Below are positions 11,998 through 23,270 of a DNA stretch of 64,000 nucleotides, in pieces; within the stretch, counting starts at the first letter, position 1; each line of letters starts with the position of its first letter. Where the stretch lies: contig CM073321.1 of assembly GCA_037043015.1 (NCBI GenBank), forward strand, positions 3,973,001 to 4,037,000. The letters run 5' to 3'. Position numbers and translations under genes: made by a program. Source of the DNA: Bryum argenteum. Lineage: Eukaryota; Streptophyta; Bryopsida; Bryales; Bryaceae. Below the pieces are notes generated by a model, which was given only the letters and a program-made list of their open reading frames with translations, did no database searches and was not told the origin of the DNA.

Positions 11998-12034
11998 GGC
12001 AAGATTAGACGCGTCCGTGTGGACGTGGAATGGT

Positions 12035-12817
12035 TTAGACCAGTCCGGGGCTATGAGTATCGGTGCGTTGGGTATGCGTTTTTATCTTATCCAACGCCGC
12101 TTGTGCCTCGGGTGTCCAGTCCCGTGGGTATGTGTACTTGGCATGGTTCAAAGCCGTGATTGGGGCGGTGATGTGGGCTAGTTTTTCTATATAAATTCGG
12201 TTGAACTGTGCTAGACCCAGGAGCCGTTGTAAGCCTTTTTGATTTGTTGGTGGTGTCATGTCCAGGATGTCTTTGATCTTCTCAGATCGGAAGCTTGCCA
12301 TATTTACACACGATGTAACCCAAGATAACCCCCGCAAGTACGTAAACATGCACTTGTCCGCGTTAAGGCTTACCTCGTTGGCTCTACAGGCGTGGAAAAT
12401 TTGCCTGAGATGCGAAACATGGTCTTTCATCTTGCCGTAGACGGTGCCATCGTCCAAGTAGATGCGGAAGAACTGTTTGAGGTATGGTCTGAAGATTAAT
12501 TCCATGACCCGTTGAAATGTCATGGGTGCGTTTTTGGCCCCGAAGGGCATGCGCTCGAATTGGTACGGTCCCCATTCCGTGGAAAAAGCCGTTTTACCTT
12601 TGTCTTGCTCTGCCATGGCTACTTGGTAGTACCCTGAAAAGCAATCAATGAACGAGTACATTTCATGTCCAGCAACCTCGTCGATGATCTCTTCCATGTA
12701 TGGTAATGGATAATGGTCCTTTTTTGTCGCGGCGTTGAGTTTTACAAATCCACACGGATGCGCAACGTCCGTTTTTTTTTTGAATAATGACCATGGGAGA
12801 GAGCCGCTTTGCCGCAT
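12035..12817 (-). pseudogene. Reverse transcriptase of the Gypsy element
   Basis: Contains HYPLPYMEEIIDEVAG, MYSFIDCFSGYYQV, KTAFSTEWGPYQFERMPFG and the catalytic box IYLDDGTVYG, that is the fingers, palm and YxDD motifs of Ty3/Gypsy reverse transcriptase, then RNase H linker text. The start of the RT domain lies in the neighbouring frame (12663-13745). Fossil. Confidence 0.9.
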
Positions 12818-13745
12818 CCACGGGCGAAATGAACTTGGCGTGGAGTAGTTTGTCTAGTTCGACTTTGACTCGGGCGGCGTAGTTTGGATTCATCCTGTCA
12901 CTCCCGTTCTTTGTCACGGGGGTTGCACCGGGGATGAGATCGATGGTATGTTCGGCCAAGGAATTGGGGATGCCTTTCGGTCCTCGTGGTTCCAGCGAAT
13001 ATGTCCCCGTACTCGTGGAACAGGCGATGGCGGCTTGCTTAATGCCCGGTGGTGCGTCTGTGTTGATTTTGATGTACTTGGGCTCGTCTGTTGTTCCGAG
13101 GTTGACCAGCTGTACTCTCTCCTTGGCCCCGTGTGTCCATCCCGTGATGGTTTCGTGATGTAATGCCGTTTTGGCTGGGACGGCGTTCACCACAACCTCT
13201 CCAGCTATCTCCCGGGTGAAGTGCTCGGGGATATCCAGTTTTTCTTCTTGCATCATACTAGCCAAATGTATGTCTGCCACGGGTATCAGGCTGGGGTGCA
13301 CGTGGAGTACGAGAGCCTCTTGCTCTGTTGTGAATTCTTCTGGCCAATCCGTTCCGGCCGAAGTTCGGATCTGGTTCATCTTGGCACGGGTCAGACAGCT
13401 ATCCACGGGGATGACCACGGTTCTTCCGTGGCGTTGCAGGTGGATCTGATTTTTTGTCCAGTTGTGAATTGCTTGCATGTCTCGCAACCACGGCCTCCCT
13501 AAAATTACCGGAAAATTGCTGTCATGTGGCATATCGATGATTACGAATGTTGCTGGTGTTGATACCCCGTGTATTGCAATCCCGACCATGGTGAGAATTC
13601 CCAGGGGTGTGACTGGAGCGTCATTAGCCATACGTAAAATGAAACGAGCGCTTCGGGGCTGCGGCAATCCTAGTGCTTGTCGAACATGGTTGCTCATTAC
13701 GTTCACGCCCGACCCTCCATCTACGAGGACGTTGGTTAGCGTCAT
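12663..13745 (-). pseudogene. Retropepsin-like protease and start of RT, Gypsy element
   Basis: The first about 110 residues form an aspartic protease: VLVDGGSGVNVMS holds the active-site D-G-G-S variant of D-T/S-G, and NFPVILGRPWLRDM is the conserved ILGR block. The C-terminal end has RT lead-in text (VIIQKKNGR). A roughly 200-residue linker of unknown role separates them. Fossil. Confidence 0.85.
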
Positions 13746-14201
13746 CCCCGAGTTGCACTCGTATCACCTGCAGCAAATCGGGGTCCAAAGTGGTGGCATT
13801 AACTTCCACGAACGCGGGATCTGATTTTGCCTCGGTTGACGCAGCCCGTTGTAAATATTGCTGCAGTTCGGGGCTGATTTGTACTAACTTTGCTAGGGTG
13901 ATGGTCATGTTAGTAGTGTCCGATGATTTCTTTGGTGTGTGATCCGTGGCACGCCCTTGGTCCGGGAGTGAGGCTTCCGGGTCTTTTTGTATATCTGTTC
14001 TCGGGTTGTGTAGCCGCTCCCGGTGTTTTTCTCGAAATGGCTTTCTGTGTTCCACCACGTGGTTCGGGAATCGGCTTTTGATCTTGTCGTCATCATGCGG
14101 AGAGGCGATATCGTGGACACATTAGTCTCTCGTCCGTGCACCTCGGTCGGCATTACCCCTCCCCTCCGCGAGCCGCGGTGTTTGTGTTCGGGACCCCGGT
14201 A

Positions 14202-14702
14202 TTATTGTTTCGATTTTGAGCCCATTTCTGTTTGAATATTGGGCACGGCTCGCTCCGTCGGTGGTCCAGTCCTCCGCATTCCCAAGATGCATCGAGCGGC
14301 CGGGCTGAAACGCATCCACGTTAACCTCGTCGGGGTATACCGCGGCCATGGTGTTCCCTGGGCGCCCAGGGTCCTGGGCGGCGTTGTATTGGTGGAATAC
14401 CAAAGATCGTCCAAGGTGTGTTTTTCCACAGTCTCGCATGGGGGGTTGTCACTCGCATCCCGCCTTGTCGAGGGCGATGGTAAAATGGGGGCTTGTGTAA
14501 TGCGCTTGGGGCCGTGAGCTCTCTGCGATGTCGTTTGCGGCAGAGAGAGAATGTCCGCAACGTTTTTACGCCACGGATGACAATGCCTGTTGTATCCATG
14601 GAAGTAGCCCCTTCTTAAACCATTCACACATATACTCCTCTTCGGGCCGTTGGCTAAGTTTATCCGCCAACCGCTTGAATCTATCATAAAACTTATCCAC
14701 AA
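14202..14702 (-). pseudogene. Distal gag region of the Gypsy element
   Basis: The minus strand between gag core and protease carries proline/threonine-rich, low-conservation coding-like text in a different frame from the gag core. I see no CCHC zinc knuckle. Fossil. Confidence 0.45.
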
Positions 14703-15399
14703 AGCTCGTTCGTGGATTGAGTAATTGATCCCAATGCTCGGAGGACTTCCGAACTTGTTTTAAGTTTTGAAACTTGTGTAAAAAACTACGCTCCATATCT
14801 TCCCAACTGGCATTGTTGTGTTCTGATTCGAAGTCGATGTACCAGTTGATATGGTTTCCTTGGAGCGTGGTACCAAAAATGTTCTGCAAATCCGTGGCAT
14901 GGAAAATGCCGTTCGTGCGCGCGATTACCTTAAATCTCCTGATGTGCCAGTCTGGGTCCCCCGATTCGTCGAACACGGGGTAAGGTATTTTGGGTAACTT
15001 AGCTTGGGCGTCAAGGCTCCCGGGGTTATGTGATACACTTGGGATCCCCGTGGGTACCACTACGGGTGGCGGGGATGGCATTCCCGAAGTGCTTGAGCTG
15101 GCCGCGGCGTTGTTTCCCCGAAGGATGGTTGCCGATCTGGCTGCCTCTGCGGGTTCCCCCTCACTCCTTGGTGTGGAAGCGATAGCCTCGGGGTTACCAT
15201 TACCTTGGATATCTTGGTATTTCAGGCTAAGCTGTTCTAGCTTAGCGTTCGTGGCATCGTTCTTAGCAGCCAGATCTGTCATCTGCTGCTTCATCCACTG
15301 TAGTATCTCCCTGGTTTCATCCTCATGTTGTACTATTTCTTCCATATCTGCAACAATATTTTCCACGGCTTTTTCCGCGGCGTGCCTTTTCGGGGGCAT
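14566..15399 (-). CDS. Gag core of the Gypsy element
   Basis: Starts MPPKRHAAEKAVEN, with an N-terminal coiled-coil stretch, then a serine/proline linker and a retrotransposon gag domain (IPYPVFDESGDPDWHIRRF, FGTTLQGNHINWYIDFES, WEDMERSFLHKFQ, FVDKFYDRFKRLADKL). It is the promoter-proximal gene of the element, about 120 bp inside the primer site. In the family, gag forms the virus-like particle in the cytoplasm. Confidence 0.85.
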   Translation of the reverse strand: MPPKRHAAEKAVENIVADMEEIVQHEDETREILQWMKQQMTDLAAKNDATNAKLEQLSLKYQDIQGNGNPEAIASTPRSEGEPAEAARSATILRGNNAAASSSTSGMPSPPPVVVPTGIPSVSHNPGSLDAQAKLPKIPYPVFDESGDPDWHIRRFKVIARTNGIFHATDLQNIFGTTLQGNHINWYIDFESEHNNASWEDMERSFLHKFQNLKQVRKSSEHWDQLLNPRTSFVDKFYDRFKRLADKLSQRPEEEYMCEWFKKGLLPWIQQALSSVA

Positions 15400-15430
15400 T
15401 TCCTTTCCTAGTGGCTCGTAGCCAGATTTC

Positions 15431-15445
15431 TCTTTCTCTCTCTCT

Positions 15446-15479
<34 letters not shown>

Positions 15480-15480
15480 C
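15431..15480. repeat. (CT)n followed by a long T tract
   Basis: A ctctctctct run passes into about 29 T residues, between gag and the primer site. On the element's sense strand this is an A-rich then GA-rich leader. Confidence 0.85.
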
Positions 15481-15500
15481 TTTTCTACCTCAGCATTCCA

Positions 15501-15518
15501 TCCCCAGCATGGTCGCCA
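15501..15518 (-). other. Primer-binding site of the Gypsy element
   Basis: On the minus strand TGGCGACCATGCTGGGGA lies four bases inside the 5' (right) LTR. It begins TGG, complementary to a tRNA CCA end, and resembles the TGGCGCCGTTGCCGGGGA type. I cannot name the exact tRNA. Confidence 0.7.
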
Positions 15519-15521
15519 AAA

Positions 15522-16288
15522 TGTTAGCCGGGGTACGGGTATGGAGATGCCCGAAGTATGAGAACGGGGAAGGTAAAGGTAGGAAACAGGGAGAAGACCG
15601 GGGCTTGGAGACGACGCTCACAATTACTCCCAGGGTCCGGGTAGGGTATGGCGGTCGTTGACCGGACCGCAATCACCTAGTGATTAATTCGGTCGGGCAA
15701 GCCAGTCCTGAGCGGCCGAGGTATGATCGAGGGGGGTCAAGACCCAGGGTTACAATCTCCCGGGGTGACTCGTCTTTGGCTCACTTCCACGGCAACGGTG
15801 CTGGTTCGGCGAGCCAGATCCTTGGGCGGGGCGTTTGCGACGGCAGCTGCACAACCACGTGAGAGATTGAGACACCACCGCTCCGACTCAGTGACTACCA
15901 CAGTGCCAAGGCCTCCGCAGACAAAAGCGCGATTAGAGGAGGGTAGTAGAAAATAGATAGAGGCGGGGTAAGATAGAATTGGACTGAGTCATGTGTTTGC
16001 ATTGAATTGGAGAATGCCGTAAGGCTACAAAGTTCGTGAGTACGCACTCGTGGCTAACATCCTGTTCTAGCAATACAAGGAGCTGCTATTGTATCATTCT
16101 ACCCTTATTTATAATAAAACCTAATCCCTTGCGCTGCCCTTCGACTTTACTGCCTGTGTCCACGGTCTCGATCCTCGTGGTCCTCTGATCACTGTGTCCT
16201 TGGCCTCGAGCCCCGGGGTCGTCGTTAATTCCTGGTCTCCCCGTGGCTGTGGTCTTCCATGATGATACCCGTGGTTCGGCGGGTAACA
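15522..16288 (-). repeat. Right LTR (5' LTR of the Gypsy element)
   Basis: 767 bp, TGTTAGCC to GGGTAACA, nearly identical to the left LTR except for small changes close to its outer end. Flanked outside by agttg. Confidence 0.95.
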
Positions 16289-16293
16289 AGTTG

Positions 16294-17082
16294 TCTACTA
16301 ATACATCGCTTTAGACATGAAACTGCCACGTTGGCAAGAAATTATGGTTTCACCAAGTAAAAAATTCTGAAAGTTACCGGTACGGGGTGGAAAGTAGCCC
16401 GGTTGTAAAAGAAAACATACTAATGGGCAGCGGTATATAGGAGGACAAAAAAAAGAACTTCATCCTTTTAAATACTCTTTTGTTATATGTGCATTATAAA
16501 TTTATTTCGTACAACTAAAAATATCAAAATATGAATTTCATAATATTAATCTTCTAATTTCAGATTTTTTCATTGGTCCAATTCTTATAATAATATTTAA
16601 ATATCATAATTTAATTTTAAATATATATCATATGAATATTTGAGAATATTTTAATAATAAATATTTTTAAAAAATTTCATAAAATCAAAAAATTATAAAA
16701 TATTTATTATAAAATATAAAGATATTGGAAAATTATTATTAAATTATTACTTAATTAGAAAAACAATTTATTTAGTAAATATAGCTATTTAAATATATAC
16801 AGCAATTTTTGCATATTTATGAAAAAAATTATACGTGGATATTTCATTAATTTTATAATTTACAGTTGTTTATCTACATGGTAAAAAAAAGTCCACGTCA
16901 AACGAGAGTACATGTCATATAATATCTATGCAGTGTCTTCGTAGACATTTAAATTGATGTCTTATACAACATCTTAGAAACATCGTGTTATTGGGATGAT
17001 TTTTATCGTTTTCAATGAATGAACAAAGGCGGCTAGAGTTTGCTGCTGCCGCCATAGTTAGGTCATAAGACTTTTAAGTAGA
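16294..17082. other. AT-rich gene-free stretch
   Basis: Very AT-rich DNA with no coding signal. Its right end (ggctagagtttgctgctgcc, then gttaggtcataagacttttaa) recurs in diverged form at about 22052-22125, so the element between them lies inside or between related repeats. Confidence 0.5.
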
Positions 17083-17948
17083 AGTTGTCGTAACGTGCTT
17101 TCCCGATTCGTGTCCGGATAACCCTTTTTCGTAGTAAAAGAGGTTTCCCAAACAAGAACCCGAGTATTCGTCCACGGAGATCCTGTGAAGTGCAGGGACA
17201 ACAATTTCCACCAGTTAGCCAACCCGGATTTGTGCTATCCGGGTACTGTCCTATCACCCCTGTACCCTGTATCCTGTCCTGGAAAAAGCTACCCGGACAG
17301 GAGAAAGGAGGGGGTTTGGTCTTTGTGGTTTAGTTTAGCATCTGTATTCACCTCAGAGGGGTTTTCCTGCGTTTAGATAAGTGGGGGAATTAGACCACTT
17401 TTCCCGTTGATTAACGTGACCGGAAAGGTCACCGAGACTCTCTCTGTCCTTACCCTGTTAGGAACTTCCCTTATACCTCCCTCTACGCCCGGACTCTAGA
17501 TCCACGCGCATGTCACAAAGGTCGGTATCCGGTTCTCCTATGGTCCGGTTATCGCAACTCACTACCCGGGTTAGTAGATCCCGGGTTACTGGACTGGGGG
17601 TGGTGCGACTGACCCGGAGTTCACCGCGATTACCTAGACACCAACCCGCCTACCCGAACTTCAGCACCCAGGGGGACTCAACCGAGTGCGGCCTCGGGAG
17701 TCGGTTAAGCGGCCGGAATCCCTTCCTGGCCGCTGTACTCCTGGACGCTACACGGACAGACTAGGCGGTGCCCTAAGTAAGAGGTGCCGTTCGTTGGCCG
17801 CACTCCTCTCCTGCCAGCTTCTCTACCCTCCTTACTACTCTCCGTTCAAAGACGGAACCGTTACCTCTTGCCCGAACAGCAAGGGCCTCCTGAACTCCGC
17901 AATAACCCCGACACCGCATACAAGGCAGGAAGCTGGAAAGGATACGCA

Positions 17949-17990
17949 AACTCACACCCACACACTCACTCACACACACACATACACAAG
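17949..17990. repeat. (AC)n-like microsatellite
   Basis: An imperfect run of ca/cact units, about 40 bp, inside the GC-rich remnant. Confidence 0.8.
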
Positions 17991-18274
17991 GGGAATGGAA
18001 GAAAGGGGCGTACTTGCACTGGATTAGGGTATTGCAAAATCACAAAAAGACCCCGAGGAGGTATCCTCCCCTCGGCTAAGTAGCAGGTCCTCCCTGGCAT
18101 CCCAGAAGAGGACAAAAATTCCTTGCCAGGGAATCTTTCTAAATCTATCCCTCTGTCAGCCTAGCGCCGTCATTCTCCTATCTGCAATTAAAAGTACTAC
18201 TTCTAACCTAATCTCGATCCGGGATATCCGCCCACCGTTATCTCAGTCCTGACCGTCCTCCTCCATCCTGATGG

Positions 18275-20077
18275 TCACAGCGCCTCGGCAGTCTCGGAAG
18301 CGCCGTCTTCACGCGCCCTTGGCCCGGGTTGGGAGGTGACCTCCTCCTCTTCGTTCCCTGTCTCTTGGAGCACTGGAGCGGTCCCTCCGCTTCCTAGAAT
18401 CTCAGTATCCCCGGAAGGCATCGGGGCTGAGGTGTCCGGGAGTGCCTCTCCGATCTCCGGGACATCGATCAAGTCCTCGGGGATGAGGGGGGCGACCTCC
18501 GCGGTCAGCACCTTCTCGGGGAGGGCCTCGAGGTCCGAGGGCTCTGATGGAACGGCTAAACCCGAACAGCGAGGTGTCCGCGGCTCCTCCGTTCTCAATC
18601 CGGTTGTCCGGGTATCGGCCTCCCCCTCCTGTCCTGGTTGGATTGTGGCCTCTTGGGCAGGAATAGGACTCCTGTCCTCGGGGTCCACAGTCCGGACCGG
18701 TGGAATGGAGGAGGGATTCCTTACCCGGGTATTCCCCTCCACTGCCCGGGAAACCTCCTCCACTGCCCGGGAAACCTCCTCTCCGACTATCCGGGAAATC
18801 TTCTCTTCGACTGGGGGTATGCCCTTCAGGCTCGCCTCAGCGCTCTCCGGAATGTCCTTGCTGAGGGGATGCAAAGTCCCTGTCTCTCTCGAGGTCTTCT
18901 CCGGGCTCAGGTTCGTGGGCAGGGCCGGCTCCTCCATTGCCACAGGGTCGGTGGGCTCTTCCTCCTCGGCCCTGGCATCCTCGGTCACTTCGGGGTTGCC
19001 CTGAGCGGGGACATCCTCTACTACTGCGAGGGGAGGTGCCTCCCCGGGAAAAGTCCGGGCCATCTCCCCGATGAGGTCTCTCATCTCCTGGAGAGCTCCT
19101 TCCATCCTTTCCGCGGCCTTCTTCATGTACGCCGCCATCCGCGTTGGGAGGTCCGATCCTGAGGCCTGGAATTGGGCGTCGAGCAGCTGGGCCTTCAGCT
19201 GTGCCTCTCCGGGTGCATACAGGAACCTCCTGAGCCCGAAAAGATGCTGCCGAGCGTACCCCTGCTGCTTGGTCAACTCCTCCTCCAGCTGCTTAATTTC
19301 CCGGGCTTGGCGCAGGATGATGAGGGATCCCTCACTGATACTTGCCCGGGCTGCAGCATTTTCGCGGACTAAATCCCTCACCATGTCGGGGTACCGCTCC
19401 ACTTGGCCGGTTCGGAGTGCCACTGATATCCCGCGCAGGGCCTTGTGCATCTGGAGGTGCTCCTGCGTGCATACATGCAGTGCATGCGCAATTGGCTGCA
19501 GAGGGTGCTCCTCTGTTATCCGGAATGGGGGTACAGGGAGACTGGGATCGAACTCTGGCCTCCGCGGGGTGAAGTCGTCCCACCCTGGCAACCGGGCTGA
19601 GTTGGAGGGTGCCGCCTCTGCGTGTACCCGGGTAGCGTGGGCAGGCGAATGCGGTGCGGTGGCCTCTCCGTCCTCTGACTCAGAGGACTCCTCCAGCACC
19701 TTCTTCCCCTTCCTCCGGATTTCTCCCTCCCCGGGAGGTGAGGTCCGCTGAACTGCTGGGATTGCTCGGATTACCGGTTCGAGGGGTTCGGCCCGGGCAA
19801 CAGGAGAGGCGGCCGGGGTTGGTGAAGTGTCCGCCCTGAGCTTCGTGAGCTTTCTCCGGGTTCGCGGGCGAGGACTCTCGGCGGGGAGGTCCGCCTTCCT
19901 CTTCTTCGCATACTGCGGGTCTCCCCAGTCTATCCCTCCCGTGGCTGCAGGCTGTCCGGGACCTTCTGCCGGGCTATCCGCCAGGAGGAGGACCTCAGTA
20001 GGTATGTCCCCCACTGGCACTCCCCGGGTCGGGGTCTGCATTTCCGGGGTAGGATCTCCTTGCTGCGGAGCTCCCAC
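18275..20077 (-). CDS. Proline-rich coiled-coil ORF of the GC-rich retroelement
   Basis: A 600-residue open frame on the minus strand. The first 170 residues are proline, serine and charge rich, with basic patches (KKRKADLPAE, RPRTRRKLTK). The middle has a short globular stretch (FRITEEHPLQPIAHALHV), then a predicted coiled coil (ARASISEGSLIILRQAREI, KQLEEELTKQQGYARQHL). The last 250 residues are low-complexity acidic and proline-rich with a doubled EEVSRAVEE motif. I recognise no enzyme. It follows the accessory-domain ORF in the same orientation, so it is likely a structural or accessory protein of the retroelement. Confidence 0.55.
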   Translation of the reverse strand: MGAPQQGDPTPEMQTPTRGVPVGDIPTEVLLLADSPAEGPGQPAATGGIDWGDPQYAKKRKADLPAESPRPRTRRKLTKLRADTSPTPAASPVARAEPLEPVIRAIPAVQRTSPPGEGEIRRKGKKVLEESSESEDGEATAPHSPAHATRVHAEAAPSNSARLPGWDDFTPRRPEFDPSLPVPPFRITEEHPLQPIAHALHVCTQEHLQMHKALRGISVALRTGQVERYPDMVRDLVRENAAARASISEGSLIILRQAREIKQLEEELTKQQGYARQHLFGLRRFLYAPGEAQLKAQLLDAQFQASGSDLPTRMAAYMKKAAERMEGALQEMRDLIGEMARTFPGEAPPLAVVEDVPAQGNPEVTEDARAEEEEPTDPVAMEEPALPTNLSPEKTSRETGTLHPLSKDIPESAEASLKGIPPVEEKISRIVGEEVSRAVEEVSRAVEGNTRVRNPSSIPPVRTVDPEDRSPIPAQEATIQPGQEGEADTRTTGLRTEEPRTPRCSGLAVPSEPSDLEALPEKVLTAEVAPLIPEDLIDVPEIGEALPDTSAPMPSGDTEILGSGGTAPVLQETGNEEEEVTSQPGPRAREDGASETAEAL

Positions 20078-20128
20078 AACCTCGGTCTCTCCTGGCGGGG
20101 CCGAGGCTTCTACCCCCTGTTCTCCGGG

Positions 20129-21320
20129 TTAGGAGGAAGGTTCGCTCTCCACGAACCTCAGGACTCTTCCCGACTTTCTCCGGTGCAGGACGGGGGCCTC
20201 CTCCCCCTCACTGTCATTTCCCTGCACCGGCCTGAGGGGTGGGGGCGAGACAACTACGGGGGCCGGAGGGGTCGCCATGGCGACTGGGGAGTCTTCCTCC
20301 GGTCCGGACACAATTGGACCCGGATGGCTCGGCCCGGTGGCAGCCACACTCCGGGTTGCCATCCGGTGAGTGGGGGCCGGCCGGGGTGGAGTGTCTCCCT
20401 CCGGGAGGGGTAGCTGAGCTGCTTCTTTCGGTCTGAGGGTGGCCACTCCTCCTGTGCTGGACCCTGGTGCCCCACCCTCTCCGGGTTGAGGTGCTGCCCC
20501 TGTCCGTCGAGGCCTCTGCTCCCCTGGACCAGGTGGTCCTGGTGGGGCTGGTGGCGGAGGAGGTGGAAGTGCTCCGGCTCCGGGGTTAGCCACCATGGGG
20601 AGGAACTTGGCTGCGGCGGGGACTCCGTCTCCGGGAATCTCCTCTCCTGGAAACATGTCCCTCCTCTTCTCCATGAGCATTCGGAGGTGCGTGATCTCCC
20701 CGGGGTGCAGGCATTCGTACTGTGCGTAGAAATGGTACATGTACGGCGCCAGGGGGCACCCCTTTGCACTGGTGGTCTTCTTCGCTGCGCGGGTAACCAC
20801 CTCCTCGAGGATATGTCCCCACCCTATCTGCCTCCTGCCCAGGTAAGACTCCATGATCGCCTTCAGGAGCCGGTTCGACATCGCTCACAAGCTTCTCCGG
20901 GTTCAGGATCGGAACTAGAAATCGGAGAAGGCGTCGCTCCCTCGCATTCACGCAGTCCTCCACCCGGAATCCATCATGCTCGTGTGCCGGGTTGTGGAAC
21001 TTCCCGATCAGGGAGGGGTCGTTCCTCACCTGAATGTATCCGGTGGGGGAGTCCGGGAAGCCATAGGTCGCTCTCCAGCAAGCCTCCTGCCAGAAGTGCG
21101 GCTTGGCTCGGACAAGATTGTCTGCAAAGGTCGGTGGATCCTGTCCGGACGCGGCCTCCTCAATGATCTCTGCATCCTCCACGTTCCAGGGCACCCAATA
21201 CAACCCCGCGCACCCCATTCGTGTGAGATCCTGCACCAACTGTGCTCGGGCATCCTCCGCCATAGGAATGCCAGCCTGGATGATCTTACTCCGGGTTCGC
21301 GAAGCTCGCTCTCCGGCCAT
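20129..21320 (-). pseudogene. Accessory-domain ORF of the GC-rich retroelement
   Basis: The minus strand reads MAGERASRTRSKI, then YWVPWNVEDAEIIEEA, AKPHFWQEACWRATYGF and LLRFLVPILNPEKLVS. A further frame gives RRQIGWGHILEEVVTR and CPLAPYMYHFYAQYECL, ending in a proline-rich tail. The IGW/INW, hydrophobic helix and PLAPYMYHFY order matches the accessory ORF of the Gypsy element at 8.6-9.7 kb, suggesting a shared retroelement accessory (Transposase_32-like) domain. Fossil, with one or more breaks. Confidence 0.5.
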
Positions 21321-21960
21321 GGTTCCGTACTCTCCTTCTCCGGGCTATGGCGTACAGGACGGCCGCGTGGAGCAGGGGCGTGCGTGCACAAATCGCGGGA
21401 GCAGAAGCGTCTGCGAGGAGCTCGAAAACCAAGGAGGAGCAAAAGGAGGGCAACGGCCAAAATTGGCCGCTAAAGACAACGGAGTGGGGAGGTGGATGGC
21501 GGCGCAGCATTAATCACGGGCTTTTGTCAGCCCGGGACTGTCGGCGCCGCCCGACCGACCCGGCCGCTGCCTTCCCCGGTCTTCGACACCCGACCGGGCC
21601 TCAACCGGTCGAGCCATACCCGGCTGACCATACTTGGTTGAGGTATACCCGGTTGGGGCAGTCCTTTCCCGGGTAGGAGTCAACCCGCGAAGAGCCGCTA
21701 CGCGTTATCCGGGTCCGCAGCGGGCCGACGAGATACGACTAGGCAGGACCCTGGCTCGAGAACAGGGGATACAAAGCAAAAGAAAATTCAAAAAGGTAGT
21801 ACTACCCCACCCCGTCCACTAAGCCTAAGGATGCTCCTGGGTGGGCCGTTTCCTGGCCGAGCTAACCTTACCCGGTCATTACCCGGGTAGGCCAGGATAT
21901 GGGCGTTTATTTCCTCTAATTAGCTATTACTAACCGCTATCCGGACTCACTTGGGCAACA

Positions 21961-23270
21961 AACGAAAAAATGAGGTTTGACAGAAGTAGAGACACACAAA
22001 GCTCATTTTTGCTTTCAATTTTTGAAGGAGTTAGTGGTTAGAGTATAGAGGCTAGGGTTTGCTTCTTCATGTAGTTAAGGCTTGTTGCCGCCACCACAGT
22101 TAGGTCATGAGACTTTTAAGTGGAAGTAGAGGTTGGACAAAGCTCATTTCTGCCTTAGTTTTGCTAAGAAATTAGTGTTTGAAGTGTAGGGGATTTCAAG
22201 ATTGTATCCATTCATTTTAAAATTATTATTAATAAGAGAATAGTAGTTGTAGAGAGAGCCATGAAACTTGAGAGCTACTAGATTTCAAAAGCATCATGTA
22301 CAAGAAACCCTAGGACTTGTAGTATTTGATTTGTTGTGGAAGAAATCTTAACCCTTGTTATGAAAGAAACTCTATGACTTACAACATCTGCTTTGTTGTG
22401 GAAAGAACTTTGAAACTTGATTAGTCGTGGTTGATTACCTAAAAATGTCATCAGATGTCTATGATGATGTCTGCAGGGATGTCTTAGAGCATGTTTTTGA
22501 AGATGTCTATAAGGATGTCTAATTGTGTTGATTGAATTTTGTTTTGTAGGGTGGAACATGAGGGATCGGGGCTCCGTACGGTGGTAAGGAAAGCTTAAAG
22601 AACACATGAACATAGAAGAAGTATGCCAAAGTAAGTGAGTTGTTGTTTTTTCACAACTTCAGAGAGGCGGCAAAACACGCTCTGAGGCCGCGAACAAATG
22701 TCTGCATGGATGCTTATGACGTTGTCTTCAACGATGTCTTTAAGGATGTCTTCGAGGATGTCTTCGAGGATGTCTTCAAGGATGTCTTCAAGGCTTTCTT
22801 CAAGGATGTCTTCAAGGATGTAACCCCATACTCGTTATATTTGGAACATTTTTATCTCCTAAATTAAAACAAGACAACGGACGAAGCAAAAATCAACATT
22901 TAGAGAAGTTTCAGTGTAGGCATATGTACTCGGAATTTACTAATTTCCATTATATTTGGAGATGATATGAGACCTCTTGAATCTTAGAAAATATGTTTAT
23001 CTTAAAAAACGTTTCCAACCATACATATATTTGATACTATACATGTCAGGATTAACATACCAACAAAAAATAATTTTCTTTCAATTGATAACAATGATAA
23101 AGTCAACTTAAACAATCTTCTTATACAAAATAAATATATTGAATATGGATAGTAAATAGTACAAATATATAATACTCTATATATTAAATATAAAAGTGAT
23201 ATATATATGTCAATACCAAGTTTAAGTACTATTACACCTACTTCCATAATAAATACTATATACTAGAAGA
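21961..23270. other. Gene-free stretch with simple repeats
   Basis: No gene. It holds two diverged copies of an aaagctcattt-tgc phrase (about 21998 and 22138), a diverged copy of 17029-17082 near 22052-22125, loose gatgtct words at 22440-22530, the clean 12-bp array at 22712-22822, and AT-rich DNA to 23270. Confidence 0.5.
22712..22822. repeat. 12-bp tandem array (gatgtcttcaag)
   Basis: About nine copies of gatgtcttcaag or gatgtcttcgag in a row. Read on the plus strand they give a DVFKDVFEDVFE repeat peptide, but no gene context supports coding. Confidence 0.85.

Larger units (their letters stand above)
6392..16288 (-). mobile_element. Ty3/Gypsy LTR retrotransposon, fossil
   Basis: A 9.9-kb element with LTRs at 6392-7160 and 15522-16288, TG...CA ends, and the 5-bp target duplication agttg at 6387-6391 and 16289-16293. 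Genes read right to left in the order gag, protease, reverse transcriptase, RNase H, integrase, which is the Ty3/Gypsy order, followed by an extra ORF before the 3' LTR. A primer site adjoins the right LTR and a polypurine tract adjoins the left LTR. The LTRs are nearly identical by eye, so the insertion is young. The internal coding region is nonetheless broken in several places (roughly half a dozen or more), and the product would not be functional as it stands. Confidence 0.95.
17083..21960 (-). mobile_element. GC-rich retroelement remnant (LTR class), non-autonomous or partial
   Basis: This block is sharply more GC-rich than its flanks and is full of cccgg and acccgggta words. On the minus strand it has an accessory-domain ORF and a proline-rich coiled-coil ORF, but I find no protease, RT or integrase. 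The right end (gacttgggcaaca-like) could be an LTR end, but I could not pair LTRs or find a target duplication. The start and end are set by the composition change and the flanking repeat. Broken; a small number of breaks in the accessory ORF. Confidence 0.5.

Noticed and set aside
18336-21513. Long plus-strand ORFs across the GC-rich retroelement
   Set aside because: They are shadows of the minus-strand reading frames; only the minus strand gives helix, coiled-coil and domain-like text.
22640-22867. Repeat peptide ORF DVFKDVFEDVFE
   Set aside because: It is translation of a 12-bp tandem array with no supporting gene structure.
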